In this document: one piece after another, positions 37,332-46,327 of the stretch
How the letters are laid out: the number at the start of each line of letters is the position of its first letter
Position numbering within the stretch: position 1 is the first letter of the stretch
From: Salegentibacter sediminis
GTDB taxonomy: Bacteria > Bacteroidota > Bacteroidia > Flavobacteriales > Flavobacteriaceae
Reading direction: 5' to 3'
Assembly (NCBI RefSeq): GCF_002078605.1
Contig: NZ_MSJR01000007.1
Span: 62,001 to 126,000, forward strand
Length of the DNA stretch: 64,000 nt
Position numbers and translations under genes: made by a program
The notes under the pieces: generated by a model
What the model saw: the letters and a program-made list of their open reading frames with translations, nothing else
Databases searched by the model: none
What the model was told of the DNA's origin: nothing

Positions 37332-37368
37332 AAAATAAAGGCGAAACGAAAGTTTCGCCTTTATTTTT
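37331..37368 (+). terminator. Strong bidirectional terminator after gcvP
   Basis: A 17-bp perfect stem (core GGCGAAAC-GAAA-GTTTCGCC extended by AAATAAA/TTTATTT) starts at the last base of the gcvP stop codon. T-rich arms on both strands make it usable both ways. Confidence 0.85.
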
Positions 37369-37456
37369 CGTCTTATAATGTAAATTAAATTGGTATTAGA
37401 TATCTTTTACAGATCATTTTATTAATTTAGTTCTTAAACCGATAAGCCCCGGACAT

Positions 37457-38515
37457 ATGAATATAAAAATAAGCGGCACAGGAAGTTATATCCCTAACAT
37501 TATTACCAAAAATGCCGATTTTCAGGAGCATGAGTTTTTAAATACTGATGGTTCTGGTTTCCCGCATGATAATGAAACCACGATTGCGAAATTCAAAGCA
37601 ATAACCGGAATTGAAGAAAGACGGTATATCGAAGATAATCTAACCACCTCAGATATTGCGACACTTGCGGCACAAAAGGCATTGGAAGATGCCAAAACAG
37701 ATCCGGAAACTTTAGACTATATAATCGTTGCCCATAACTATGGTGATGTTAAGGCAAATAATATCCAAAGCGATACAGTACCCAGCCTTGCGACCAGAGT
37801 TAAATATCATTTACGTATTAAAAACCCTAAGTGTGTTTGTTATGACGTTCTATTCGGATGTCCGGGCTGGATCGAAGGATTGATACAGGCACAGGCTTTT
37901 ATCAGGGCCGGGATGGCTAAAAAATGTCTGGTTATTGGCGCCGAGGCTTTATCCCGGGTAGTAGATCATCACGACAGAGACTCTATGATCTTTTCAGATG
38001 GAGCCGGAGCAACGGTTCTGGAGGCCACCGAAGAGGAGGGCGGCATCCTATCACATGAAACGGCTACACATAGTTTTAGTGAAGCCAATTATATTTTCTT
38101 CGGAAAATCAAACAATACGGGCGCAACTGATGATACAAGGTATATTAAAATGAATGGTCGCAAGATCTATGAATTTGCATTAAATCACGTTCCTGCAGCC
38201 ATGAAATCCTGTCTTGAAAAAAGCGGAAAAAACATAAAAGACCTCAAGAAGATTTTTATTCATCAGGCTAACGAAAAAATGGATGATGCCATCATTAAGC
38301 GTTTCTACAGAATGCACAAAGAACCGGTCCCCGATCATATAATGCCTATGACTATTCAGGAATTGGGGAATAGCAGTGTGGCTACAGTGCCTACGCTCTA
38401 TGATTTGGTTCGCAAGGGTAAAATCGACGATCAAGAGCTAAATAAGGGCGATGTGATTATGTTTGCCAGTGTAGGTGCCGGAATGAATATCAATGCCATA
38501 GTATACCAATATTAA
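37457..38515 (+). CDS. 3-oxoacyl-ACP synthase III-family enzyme
   Basis: 352 residues, thiolase fold. The catalytic triad is visible as Cys135 (LFGCPGW), His269 (IFIHQAN) and Asn305 (ELGNSSVAT). GAEALSRVVDHHDRDSMIFSDGAGA is a normal KAS III core. It would join an acyl-CoA starter to malonyl-ACP or a related acyl carrier. It is directly followed by a methyltransferase (1-base gap) and a glycosyltransferase 24 bases later, so it may belong to a small lipid or secondary-metabolite pathway rather than to housekeeping fatty acid synthesis. Confidence 0.85.
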   Translation: MNIKISGTGSYIPNIITKNADFQEHEFLNTDGSGFPHDNETTIAKFKAITGIEERRYIEDNLTTSDIATLAAQKALEDAKTDPETLDYIIVAHNYGDVKANNIQSDTVPSLATRVKYHLRIKNPKCVCYDVLFGCPGWIEGLIQAQAFIRAGMAKKCLVIGAEALSRVVDHHDRDSMIFSDGAGATVLEATEEEGGILSHETATHSFSEANYIFFGKSNNTGATDDTRYIKMNGRKIYEFALNHVPAAMKSCLEKSGKNIKDLKKIFIHQANEKMDDAIIKRFYRMHKEPVPDHIMPMTIQELGNSSVATVPTLYDLVRKGKIDDQELNKGDVIMFASVGAGMNINAIVYQY

Positions 38516-38516
38516 A

Positions 38517-39038
38517 ATGTACGAAAACAGCTTCCCTAATAAACGTTATAAAAAAACGATGGAATTTTTGGAAGCCCACATTGATCCTTCTGAAAAAATA
38601 TTAGATCTAGGGGTAGAAAACCCATTTAGTGTAATCATGCGGAACCACAATTTTAACGTGGATAATACCTCTGGAGAAGATCTCGATCTCCATACCGAGG
38701 CCGTGCAAACCTCAACATATAATGTGGTTACTGCCTTTGAAATTTTTGAACATTTGGTGGCGCCTTACAACGTTTTAGCCAACATCAAAGCAAAAAAATT
38801 GGTAGCAACTGTCCCTCTTAAACTATGGTTTTCGAGTGCTTACCGCAGCAAAACCGATATGCGCGACAGGCATTTTCATGAATTTGAGGATTGGCAATTT
38901 GACTGGCTTTTGGAAAAGGCCGGATGGACCATTAAAAGCAGGAAAAAATGGACGAATCCGGTCAATAAATTGGGGCTAAGGCCTGTTTTAAGATATTTCA
39001 CCCCCAGATACTATGCGATTTATGCTGAAAGAACCTGA
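38517..39038 (+). CDS. SAM-dependent methyltransferase-like protein
   Basis: 173 residues, shorter than most class I methyltransferases. KILDLGVENPFS (residues about 28-39) is a motif I-like segment, although the usual GxGxG glycines are reduced. VVTAFEIFEHLVAPYNVLANI is the later conserved helix with EHL. HFHEFEDWQFDWLLEKAGW is typical of methyltransferase-11 relatives. It starts one base after the KAS III gene. Substrate unknown. Confidence 0.72.
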   Translation: MYENSFPNKRYKKTMEFLEAHIDPSEKILDLGVENPFSVIMRNHNFNVDNTSGEDLDLHTEAVQTSTYNVVTAFEIFEHLVAPYNVLANIKAKKLVATVPLKLWFSSAYRSKTDMRDRHFHEFEDWQFDWLLEKAGWTIKSRKKWTNPVNKLGLRPVLRYFTPRYYAIYAERT

Positions 39039-39062
39039 GCCAGGTTTTTCTTTTAGAGTTTA

Positions 39063-39941
39063 ATGACAGTAAGTTTTAAGGTTCAGCATTTGAAGATCTA
39101 TATAATTATTCCCGCCTATAACGAAGCTAATTTCATTGGCAAAACCCTCCAGTCTCTAATTGACCAAAGCTTTAAAGCAAATAGAATTGTGGTGGTAGAT
39201 GATGGGTCTACCGATAATACTCCGGAAATTGTAGCAGAATTCGCTTCAAAATATCCCGAAATATCCCTGCTAAAAAAAGGTGCTGAAAGCGAAGAACATC
39301 TACCCGGAAGTAAAGTGATAAACGCTTTTAATAAAGGCTTGGAAAGCCTTGATGAAGATTATGAACTTATCTGTAAATTTGATGCCGATTTAATTTTTCC
39401 GAAAAATTACCTGGAGGTCATCACGGAGCATTTTCACAAAGATCCAAAAACAGGAATGGCCGGTGGATTCTGTGTTATTGAGAAGAACGGTGAATGGGTT
39501 CTGGAAAACCTCACCGGAAAAGATCATATTCGCGGAGCATTAAAAACTTACAGAAAAGCCTGTTTTAAAGATATAGACGGCTTAAAGCCTGCAATGGGAT
39601 GGGACACTTTAGACGAACTTCTGGCACAATATTATGGCTGGAAAATTAAAACCAACGACAGGCTTCTGGTGAAACACCTCAAACCCACCGGAAAAAACTA
39701 TAACAAATCTTCAAAATACAACCAGGGCGAGGCCTTTTACAGGCTGCGTTATGGATTTATTATTAGCCTAATAGCTTCAGCCAAACTTGCTTTAAGGAAA
39801 GGGAAAATATCCTTTTTCAGTGATTATATGCAAGGTTTTTTCAAAGCAAAGAAAGAAAAACGGCCTTATCTTACCAATGAAGAAGAAGGCCGTTTTATAA
39901 GAAAGCTGCGCTGGAAAAAGATGCGCAGTAAATTATTTTAA
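39063..39941 (+). CDS. Family 2 glycosyltransferase
   Basis: 292 residues. The GT-A start is IYIIIPAYNEANFIGKTLQS, the nucleotide-binding strand is VVVDDGSTDNTPE, and CKFDADLIFP carries the DxD metal-binding aspartates. There is no obvious membrane anchor, though a hydrophobic patch (YGFIISLIASAKLAL) lies near the C-terminus. It would transfer a sugar from a nucleotide sugar. Third gene of the KAS III-methyltransferase-GT2 set. Confidence 0.87.
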   Translation: MTVSFKVQHLKIYIIIPAYNEANFIGKTLQSLIDQSFKANRIVVVDDGSTDNTPEIVAEFASKYPEISLLKKGAESEEHLPGSKVINAFNKGLESLDEDYELICKFDADLIFPKNYLEVITEHFHKDPKTGMAGGFCVIEKNGEWVLENLTGKDHIRGALKTYRKACFKDIDGLKPAMGWDTLDELLAQYYGWKIKTNDRLLVKHLKPTGKNYNKSSKYNQGEAFYRLRYGFIISLIASAKLALRKGKISFFSDYMQGFFKAKKEKRPYLTNEEEGRFIRKLRWKKMRSKLF

Positions 39942-39942
39942 A

Positions 39943-41577
39943 TTATTCATCAAGCATCATAAAGAGTGGTTTTCCGGTAGCTCCATTAGGGAAAGCAATC
40001 CCCAGCAAAGCCGAAACAGTAGGTGCGATATCAGGGATTTCTGAGCGTTGAGTAGTACTTCCTTGCTTCACCCCTGCACCATAAAAGATTAAAGGAGCAT
40101 GGGTATCGTAAGTTAACCCGCTTCCGTGGGTGGAACCTGTTCTCGAATAAGTTATAGTAGCCGGATTCAGCACAAAAATCACATCGCCACTCCTTCGCTG
40201 GTTAAAGCCGTTTTGCAATAAAGACCGGATGCCCGTGGTGTAGCTCCCCGATGTAAGTTGACTTCTGGTAATTACTTTATCCATTTGTTCCTGTTTGAGA
40301 ATATAGGCCGCGATGGTTTTTTCCAGATTTTCTGCTTCAATTCCGGCTTCTTCCAGTATTTGGTAATTAAAAAATACCTGCCCATTGGAAACATTCATAA
40401 TTAACCCTTCTTCATCAAATTCTTCCGCAACAAAATCCTGAAGTTTTTCAGTGAAATCTACATCATTAAAATATCCCCCAGGGATCTTCACCGATTGCAG
40501 GTAGGCTGGCACATCTACCGCGCCATGATCGGCGGTAAGGAAAATGGTGTAATTTCCCTGACCTACTTTTTCGTCCAGATACTCAAGTATATCGGCGATA
40601 TTATGATCTAATCTTAAATAGGCATCCTGAACTTCTTTTGAATTCACACCGAAATTATGTCCCAGGTAATCGGTACTGGAATAGCTTAAGGTAAGGAAAT
40701 CGGTATATTCATCCTGGCCAAGCTCTTCTCCTTCAATGGCAGCCTTGGCAAAATCGGTGGTAAGATCGCTTCCGAAGGGACTAATTTTAATAATCTCGTA
40801 ATTCCCGTTTTCTTTTTTTAGTTTATCCAGATCATAAGGGAAAGAAGCCGTAGATTTTCCTTTAAATCCACCTTCAAAGTCATTGATATCATCGCCGCTT
40901 TCAACATATGTTTCTATATCATAAAGGGTATTCCAGGTTTTAAAATAGGATTCTGCTTTATCTGAAGCATTAAATTCTTTCACCCACTGTGGGAGTTCTT
41001 CCATATAAAATGAACTGGTAATCCATTTCCCCTCATTTCTTCCGTGGAACCAGTACGCGGCATTGGCCGTATGTCCTGCCGGAAGGATTGAGCCCCGGTC
41101 TTTTAAAGCTACCCCTATTGTTTTTCCCTTCATTTGGGTAAAAAGCCTATTTTGATCTGCCACACTGGTGGTTTTCATCCTGTGGGGAGACATTTTCCCG
41201 GCATCATCGCTGGTACCTACGGATTTCACACTTTCATCCCCGGCACAATAAACAAACCGATCTTCAAATTTATTAAACCAGCTGTTCCCTATTATTCCGT
41301 GATTCATAGGACTTGTTCCTGTCCACACTGAAGCATGGCCCGGCCCGGTATAAGTAGGCACATAGTTAAAATGATGATTTTTAAAATTATAACCATTCTT
41401 AATCAATCTTTTAAAGCCATCGTCCCCATAACGTTCCCAAAATCTGGTGAGATAATCATATCTCATTTGGTCTACCACTATCCCAACCACCAGTTTTGGT
41501 TTTTTTTCGGTTTTGTTTTGGGCAGATAGCTGGAAAGAAAACAAAAAGCTAAATGCAAGAATTAAAATATATTTCAT
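39943..41577 (-). CDS. PafA-like alkaline phosphatase-family protein
   Basis: 544 residues with a signal peptide (ILILAFSFLFSFQLSAQ). The catalytic threonine is likely Thr77 in PTYTGPGHASV, and metal ligands lie in VVDQMRYDYL, FLTADHGAVDVP and THGSGLTYDTHAP. The pattern matches the PafA branch of the alkaline phosphatase superfamily, periplasmic calcium-activated phosphatases of flavobacteria. It should release phosphate from monoesters outside the cytoplasm. It is convergent with the GT2 gene, with only one base between stops, and divergent from mlaE. Confidence 0.88.
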   Translation of the reverse strand: MKYILILAFSFLFSFQLSAQNKTEKKPKLVVGIVVDQMRYDYLTRFWERYGDDGFKRLIKNGYNFKNHHFNYVPTYTGPGHASVWTGTSPMNHGIIGNSWFNKFEDRFVYCAGDESVKSVGTSDDAGKMSPHRMKTTSVADQNRLFTQMKGKTIGVALKDRGSILPAGHTANAAYWFHGRNEGKWITSSFYMEELPQWVKEFNASDKAESYFKTWNTLYDIETYVESGDDINDFEGGFKGKSTASFPYDLDKLKKENGNYEIIKISPFGSDLTTDFAKAAIEGEELGQDEYTDFLTLSYSSTDYLGHNFGVNSKEVQDAYLRLDHNIADILEYLDEKVGQGNYTIFLTADHGAVDVPAYLQSVKIPGGYFNDVDFTEKLQDFVAEEFDEEGLIMNVSNGQVFFNYQILEEAGIEAENLEKTIAAYILKQEQMDKVITRSQLTSGSYTTGIRSLLQNGFNQRRSGDVIFVLNPATITYSRTGSTHGSGLTYDTHAPLIFYGAGVKQGSTTQRSEIPDIAPTVSALLGIAFPNGATGKPLFMMLDE

Positions 41578-41600
41578 TTTTATTAAATTTTGGAGTCTCC

Positions 41601-41608
41601 CAAAAATA
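41601..41608 (-). promoter_or_regulatory. TAnnTTTG box of the PafA-like gene
   Basis: TATTTTTG on the minus strand, 23 bases upstream of the ATG. The upstream -33 element is not clear. Confidence 0.4.
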
Positions 41609-41648
41609 CTAAACTTCTAAGGCTAAAGTTTAATTCTACGTTAAATAC

Positions 41649-41679
41649 TTTGGACTGATTTTTTAGTATTTTAGCTTTA
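41649..41679 (+). promoter_or_regulatory. Bacteroidota-type promoter of mlaE
   Basis: TTTG (41649-41652), a 19-base spacer and TAGCTTTA (41672-41679, one mismatch to TAnnTTTG) lie 13 bases upstream of the mlaE ATG. Confidence 0.5.
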
Positions 41680-41692
41680 CAAAAATTGGTGA

Positions 41693-42430
41693 ATGAACTA
41701 TTTGCACTCCATTGGAGAATATTTTTTAATGTTAAAAGGGGTCTTTGGCAGAATGACTAAAAGATCGGTTTTAAAAGACCTTATTTTTAAGGAAATAGAC
41801 GATCTCATTATAAGTTCTATCGGAATCGTAGCCTTTCTTTCCTTTTTCATCGGAGGGGTAGTCGCAATTCAAACCGCTCTCAATCTCACCAACCCATTAA
41901 TCCCGAAAACACTGGTAGCTTATGCCGCAAGGCAATCGGTTATTCTGGAGTTTGCCCCAACCTTCATCTCGATAATTATGGCTGGAAAAGTGGGGTCTTA
42001 TATCACCTCCAGTATCGGTTCTATGAATGTCACCGAACAAATTGATGCCCTGGAAGTAATGGGGATCAATTCTTTAAACTACCTCATTTTCCCAAAAGTA
42101 ATTGCCATGCTCACTTATCCGTTCGTGATCGCTATCTCCATGTTTCTGGGGATTGTTGGTGCATATACTGCAGCGGTTCTGGGAGGATTTGTTGGGCCCG
42201 ATGCCTTTATAGAAGGACTTCAAAATGATTTTGATCCCTTTCATCTCACTTATGCTTTTGTAAAAACCTTTTTATTTGCTTTCATCCTCGCCACTGTTCC
42301 TGCATATCACGGCTATTATATGAAGGGTGGAGCCTTAGAAGTAGGCCAGGCGAGTACCACCTCCTTTGTATGGACGAGTGTAGTGATAATCGTAACAAAT
42401 TATATTGTAACCCAATTATTATTAAGCTAG
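41693..42430 (+). CDS. mlaE: MlaE-family ABC permease
   Basis: 245 residues with about five or six membrane segments. GVVAIQTALNLTNPLIP, FAPTFISIIMAGKVGSYITS and EQIDALEVMGINSLNYLIFP are hallmarks of MlaE/Ttg2B/YrbE permeases. It should move phospholipids or similar lipids between membranes with the ATPase encoded 3 bases downstream. No MCE-domain (MlaD) gene is next to it. Confidence 0.9.
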   Translation: MNYLHSIGEYFLMLKGVFGRMTKRSVLKDLIFKEIDDLIISSIGIVAFLSFFIGGVVAIQTALNLTNPLIPKTLVAYAARQSVILEFAPTFISIIMAGKVGSYITSSIGSMNVTEQIDALEVMGINSLNYLIFPKVIAMLTYPFVIAISMFLGIVGAYTAAVLGGFVGPDAFIEGLQNDFDPFHLTYAFVKTFLFAFILATVPAYHGYYMKGGALEVGQASTTSFVWTSVVIIVTNYIVTQLLLS

Positions 42431-42433
42431 GCG

Positions 42434-43198
42434 ATGATAGAAGTTAAAAATTTACATAAAGCATTTGAAGGAGAGGAAGTTTTAAAGGGGATAGATTTTG
42501 TCTTTGAACGCGGAAAAACCAATCTCATCATCGGCCAGTCTGGCTCAGGAAAAAGTGTTTTATTAAAATGCATGTTGGGCCTCTTTGTTCCTGATCAGGG
42601 ATCCATTGAATATGATGGCAAACCTTTTTCGGAATTCAGTGAAGATGAAAAAAAAGACCTTAGCAAGCAAATAGGGATGGTTTTTCAGGGCGGAGCGCTT
42701 TTCGATTCGATGACTGTTGAAGAAAATGTGCTTTTCCCCTTACGCATGTTTACCAAACAAAGCAGAAATAAGCTGATGAAACGAGTTCAGGAGGTACTAA
42801 AACGTGTCAACCTGGAAGGAAGTGAAAAGAAATATCCATCAGAAATTAGTGGGGGAATGCAAAAGCGTGTTTCCATTGCCCGGGCGATTGTAAACCGTCC
42901 AAAATACCTATTTTGTGATGAACCCAACTCAGGACTGGATCCAAAAACAGCCACGGTAATAGATAATCTTATTCAGGAAATCACCCGGGAATATGACATT
43001 ACTACGATCATTATTACCCACGACATGAATTCGGTGCTCGAAATAGGTGAAAATATAGCTTTTCTGAAAGACGGCGTCTTAGCCTGGAAAGGTAATAAAG
43101 ACATGGTATTTAAAACTGAAGATGAATCCGTAACCGATTTTATTTATTCCTCAAAACTTTTTAAAAAGGTTAGAACTGCCCAGTTGAAAGGCTATTAA
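42434..43198 (+). CDS. mlaF: MlaF-family ABC ATPase
   Basis: 254 residues. Walker A is GQSGSGKSVLL (residues about 34-44), the signature region SEISGGMQKRV and Walker B YLFCDEPNSGLDP follow, and the H-loop is IIITHDM. All catalytic positions are intact, unlike the degenerate ATPase at the left edge. Partner of MlaE. Its stop overlaps the stop of the convergent DUF389 gene by 4 bases. Confidence 0.92.
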   Translation: MIEVKNLHKAFEGEEVLKGIDFVFERGKTNLIIGQSGSGKSVLLKCMLGLFVPDQGSIEYDGKPFSEFSEDEKKDLSKQIGMVFQGGALFDSMTVEENVLFPLRMFTKQSRNKLMKRVQEVLKRVNLEGSEKKYPSEISGGMQKRVSIARAIVNRPKYLFCDEPNSGLDPKTATVIDNLIQEITREYDITTIIITHDMNSVLEIGENIAFLKDGVLAWKGNKDMVFKTEDESVTDFIYSSKLFKKVRTAQLKGY

Positions 43199-44631
43199 TT
43201 CACCGTTTTTACGGCAAGGGTATCGAGTTTAAGCCTAACTTTTAGCCAGGCTTCAAACCTTTCTTTCTCCTGCTTTCTTTTCGCAGCCGAAATCGCCGGA
43301 TCCCAGGTTACGGTAAAAGTGGGAATGGTATCTGTTTTATCGAAATTTGTAGAGATGAGATTTGAATAACCAAGCTCCTGAATTTCGCTGTAATTGATTT
43401 TAATTTCTCTGCTTAAATCGGGAAATGAAAAATTATCTCCCCGAAATTTACTGAGTTCATTTTCCAAAAGCACGATGCGGGCATCCTTATCCTCGATGAT
43501 TTCCTGATTTCGTACATACAGATCTTCAAGTATTCCACTTCGAACCTGGGTACTTAATTCGTTAATATCGCCCCCTCTCTCTCCCTGGTGAATGATAAGC
43601 TCAGATTCCTTTAAAGCTTCTACTCTGCCCATTTGCTCTTTCCAGGTATCAATGGTTCCCTGAGGCACCCTTTGCCCTATAAGGTAAACATCAATAGTCT
43701 TTTCCTGATAATCCTGTGTAAACTTAATAGTCTCAGTACCACTGTAGCGCACCACCTCGTGGATAAACTCCCTGGATTTAGATTCAAAAAGTTGCTTCTG
43801 GAGCAAATTTGCGAAAAGAATTACACTAGGGATCATTACAATTATCGCGATGGTTGAAGCAATTTGAGCTGTTCGCCGTCGCTTCCGGCTATTGGCATAT
43901 TTCACCAGGGGGAAGCCTAATAGCTTGGTTACCACAAAAGTTGACAGAGCAATAAAGACGGCGTTTATTGAGAATAAATATAATGCTCCTCCTGCATAAG
44001 ACCAATTGGCAATGGCCAGCCCATATCCTACGGTACATAAAGGCGGCATAAGAGCAGTAGCAATAGCAACTCCAAGGATTACACTGGCAATAGTTCCTTT
44101 TTTGGTTTTGGCAATTATTAGAGCCAACCCACCAAAAATAGCAACCAATACATCGAGAATAGTAGGATAAGTACGGGCAATCAGTTCAGGAGTTTCTTCT
44201 TTTACGGGAGAAATGAGAAAATAGATGTAAGCCGTTAAAACGCTAAGTCCAACCATTAAACCAAGATTAATGAAAGACTTTCTTAAGGTTATAACATCAT
44301 TGATAGCAACAGACATGCCTACCCCAACAATTGGCCCCATTAGCGGAGAGATTAACATCGCTCCTATCACCACCGCGGTACTGCTTACATTTAAGCCCAC
44401 CGAAGCCACGAAAATAGAAAAGATAAGGATCCAGGCATTGTGCCCTTTAAAGGAGATATCCTTCTTAACGGCTTCTACGGTAGACTCTCTATCGGTATCA
44501 TCCCGTATCTCAAGCAGGTCTTTGATGAATATTTTCAGATTCTCGAAGAAACCATGGGCGTTCTTTCGTAATTCGGTTACGTGAGGCTTATCCTTATCTG
44601 AAGAGCTTTGCCCGGGTTGATTGTTATCCAT
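43195..44631 (-). CDS. DUF389-family membrane protein
   Basis: 478 residues. A cytoplasmic N-terminus is followed by a block of about six to eight membrane segments (residues about 70-280, including AMLISPLMGPIVGVGMSVAI), then a soluble C-terminal half. This is the DUF389 (TIGR00341) family, whose function is unknown to me. It is the last gene of the minus-strand run with the guanylyltransferase, SprT-like, SDR and M28 genes. Confidence 0.82.
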   Translation of the reverse strand: MDNNQPGQSSSDKDKPHVTELRKNAHGFFENLKIFIKDLLEIRDDTDRESTVEAVKKDISFKGHNAWILIFSIFVASVGLNVSSTAVVIGAMLISPLMGPIVGVGMSVAINDVITLRKSFINLGLMVGLSVLTAYIYFLISPVKEETPELIARTYPTILDVLVAIFGGLALIIAKTKKGTIASVILGVAIATALMPPLCTVGYGLAIANWSYAGGALYLFSINAVFIALSTFVVTKLLGFPLVKYANSRKRRRTAQIASTIAIIVMIPSVILFANLLQKQLFESKSREFIHEVVRYSGTETIKFTQDYQEKTIDVYLIGQRVPQGTIDTWKEQMGRVEALKESELIIHQGERGGDINELSTQVRSGILEDLYVRNQEIIEDKDARIVLLENELSKFRGDNFSFPDLSREIKINYSEIQELGYSNLISTNFDKTDTIPTFTVTWDPAISAAKRKQEKERFEAWLKVRLKLDTLAVKTVN

Positions 44632-44635
44632 GTAA

Positions 44636-45718
44636 TCAGGCTAAATTATTTCCAAAACGCTCCTGAACTTTCTCCCTGAGCTCTTTTATTGATTGTTCTT
44701 TATCCTTGGGAAGCAGCAGTAAAACCTCAGCAGTTTCCACAATTATATAATCATTGATTCCATCGAGAACCACCACCTTTCCGCTTTCGGTACTAATTAT
44801 ATTGCCCGAAGAATCCAAAGGCAACAACCTGGAATTCACAACGGTATTTTTAAAATCATCCTGCGGGAGCTCTCTCTCGAGGCTGCCCCAGGTACCCAGG
44901 TCGTTCCATTTAAAATCTACCGGAATTACAAAAACTTTGTCTGACTTTTCCAGGATACCATAATCTATGGAAATATTATCGGCGAGACCGTAGTTCTTTC
45001 TAAGAAATTCCTCCTCTTCAGCCGTATTCCAAAATTCACTCCCTTTTTCAAAAAGCCGGTACATCTCGGGAAGGTGCTTTTTAAAAGAATCGATAATGAA
45101 GCTTGCACTCCAAATAAATATACCTGCATTCCATAGATACTTACCACTTTTTAGAAACTCCTCTGCTTTTTTGAAATTAGGCTTTTCGGTAAAGTCCTCA
45201 ACCCTGGAGAGCTTCGTAGACTCTTCAGAATTATACTTGATGTAACCGTAACCGGTGTTAGGAAAATTAGGGCTTATACCCAAAGTGATAAGTTTATCAT
45301 CTTCAGCAACTGCGTTAAACCCGGCCTCTACGTTTTCACAAAAATCCACCTCATCATCAATCCAGTGGTCGCTGGGTGCTACTACAATTAATGCGTCTTT
45401 ATTTTTTTTCCTGATTTTAAGAGCCCCCAGTAAGATACTTGGGCCGGTATTGCGCAAAGCAGGCTCGGGAACTATCTGCTCGTCTTTAACCTGTGGTAAA
45501 TGTTCCTTAACCAGCTGGGTATAATCCTTATTGGTAAGAATATAGATATTTTCCTGGGGAATTATTTTTGATAGCCGTTCGAAGGTAGCCTGGATAAGAC
45601 TTTTCCCGGCACCCAGGATATCCTGAAACTGTTTTGGATTGGCCTGAGTACTCGCAGGCCAGAAACGGGAACCCACACCCCCGGCCATTAAAATCGCATA
45701 ATAATTTTTATTCTTCAT
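44636..45718 (-). CDS. manC: Mannose-1-phosphate guanylyltransferase
   Basis: 360 residues. The nucleotidyltransferase start is ILMAGGVGSRFWPASTQANP with PKQF just after, as in GDP-mannose pyrophosphorylases. VVAPSDHWI and GYGYIKYN are further family segments. It lacks the second (isomerase) domain of bifunctional ManC/AlgA. It makes GDP-mannose from GTP and mannose-1-phosphate for glycans or GDP-sugars. It starts 3 bases after the SprT-like gene. Confidence 0.9.
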   Translation of the reverse strand: MKNKNYYAILMAGGVGSRFWPASTQANPKQFQDILGAGKSLIQATFERLSKIIPQENIYILTNKDYTQLVKEHLPQVKDEQIVPEPALRNTGPSILLGALKIRKKNKDALIVVAPSDHWIDDEVDFCENVEAGFNAVAEDDKLITLGISPNFPNTGYGYIKYNSEESTKLSRVEDFTEKPNFKKAEEFLKSGKYLWNAGIFIWSASFIIDSFKKHLPEMYRLFEKGSEFWNTAEEEEFLRKNYGLADNISIDYGILEKSDKVFVIPVDFKWNDLGTWGSLERELPQDDFKNTVVNSRLLPLDSSGNIISTESGKVVVLDGINDYIIVETAEVLLLLPKDKEQSIKELREKVQERFGNNLA

Positions 45719-45721
45719 ACA

Positions 45722-46321
45722 TCAGGCTTTTAATAATTCTACTTCAGCATTGGGCTGAAACAAATAGATCCTACCTGTATTTATTTCCAGGCATTCGTAC
45801 CTTTTAATCCGCCTGGGGCCTTTTTTAAAGGTCTTCCCGTTATAAATTCTAAAAATCCCACCGGTAGGAATTTCAAAAATATAATTTTTATCATTTTCGG
45901 GATCAAAACTTTTTAATGCCACCGAAAGTCTGGCATCGGTATCACTGCTGGCACGAGGATTCCTAAAATGATTTGCTATAACCGGTAAAAGGCGTTGAGG
46001 AAACACCTCTGGCCTTATAAAAGGCAGCATCAATTCCCTGAAAATAGATTTCCATTCTAACCCGTGTGGTTTAATAGTTCTCCCATATTTTTCAAAAGCC
46101 AACAAATGTGAAATTTCATGCACCAGTGTAATCAGGAACCGGTATTTGTTCAAATTAGCATTCACGGTAATTTGTTGCGAACCATTAGGCATACGTCTGT
46201 AATCGCCGTGCCGTGTCTTGCGTTCATTTACAATTTTTAAATGAACATTATTTTCCCTGATAAGGTTAAAAACAGCAGGTATGGCCTGCACAGGTAAATA
46301 TTTCTCAAGGATGTGCTTCAT
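45722..46321 (-). CDS. SprT-like zinc protease-type protein
   Basis: 199 residues. The zinc-binding HEISH motif is at residues 68-72, followed by KPHGLEWKSIFRELM with the third histidine, as in SprT-like proteins. The C-terminal part has IFRIYNGKTFKKGPRRIKRY and lacks clear zinc-ribbon cysteines. Bacterial SprT-like proteins are poorly characterised; a role in protein-DNA crosslink handling is known only for distant eukaryotic relatives. Part of the five-gene run. Confidence 0.75.
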   Translation of the reverse strand: MKHILEKYLPVQAIPAVFNLIRENNVHLKIVNERKTRHGDYRRMPNGSQQITVNANLNKYRFLITLVHEISHLLAFEKYGRTIKPHGLEWKSIFRELMLPFIRPEVFPQRLLPVIANHFRNPRASSDTDARLSVALKSFDPENDKNYIFEIPTGGIFRIYNGKTFKKGPRRIKRYECLEINTGRIYLFQPNAEVELLKA

Positions 46322-46327
46322 TAAATA

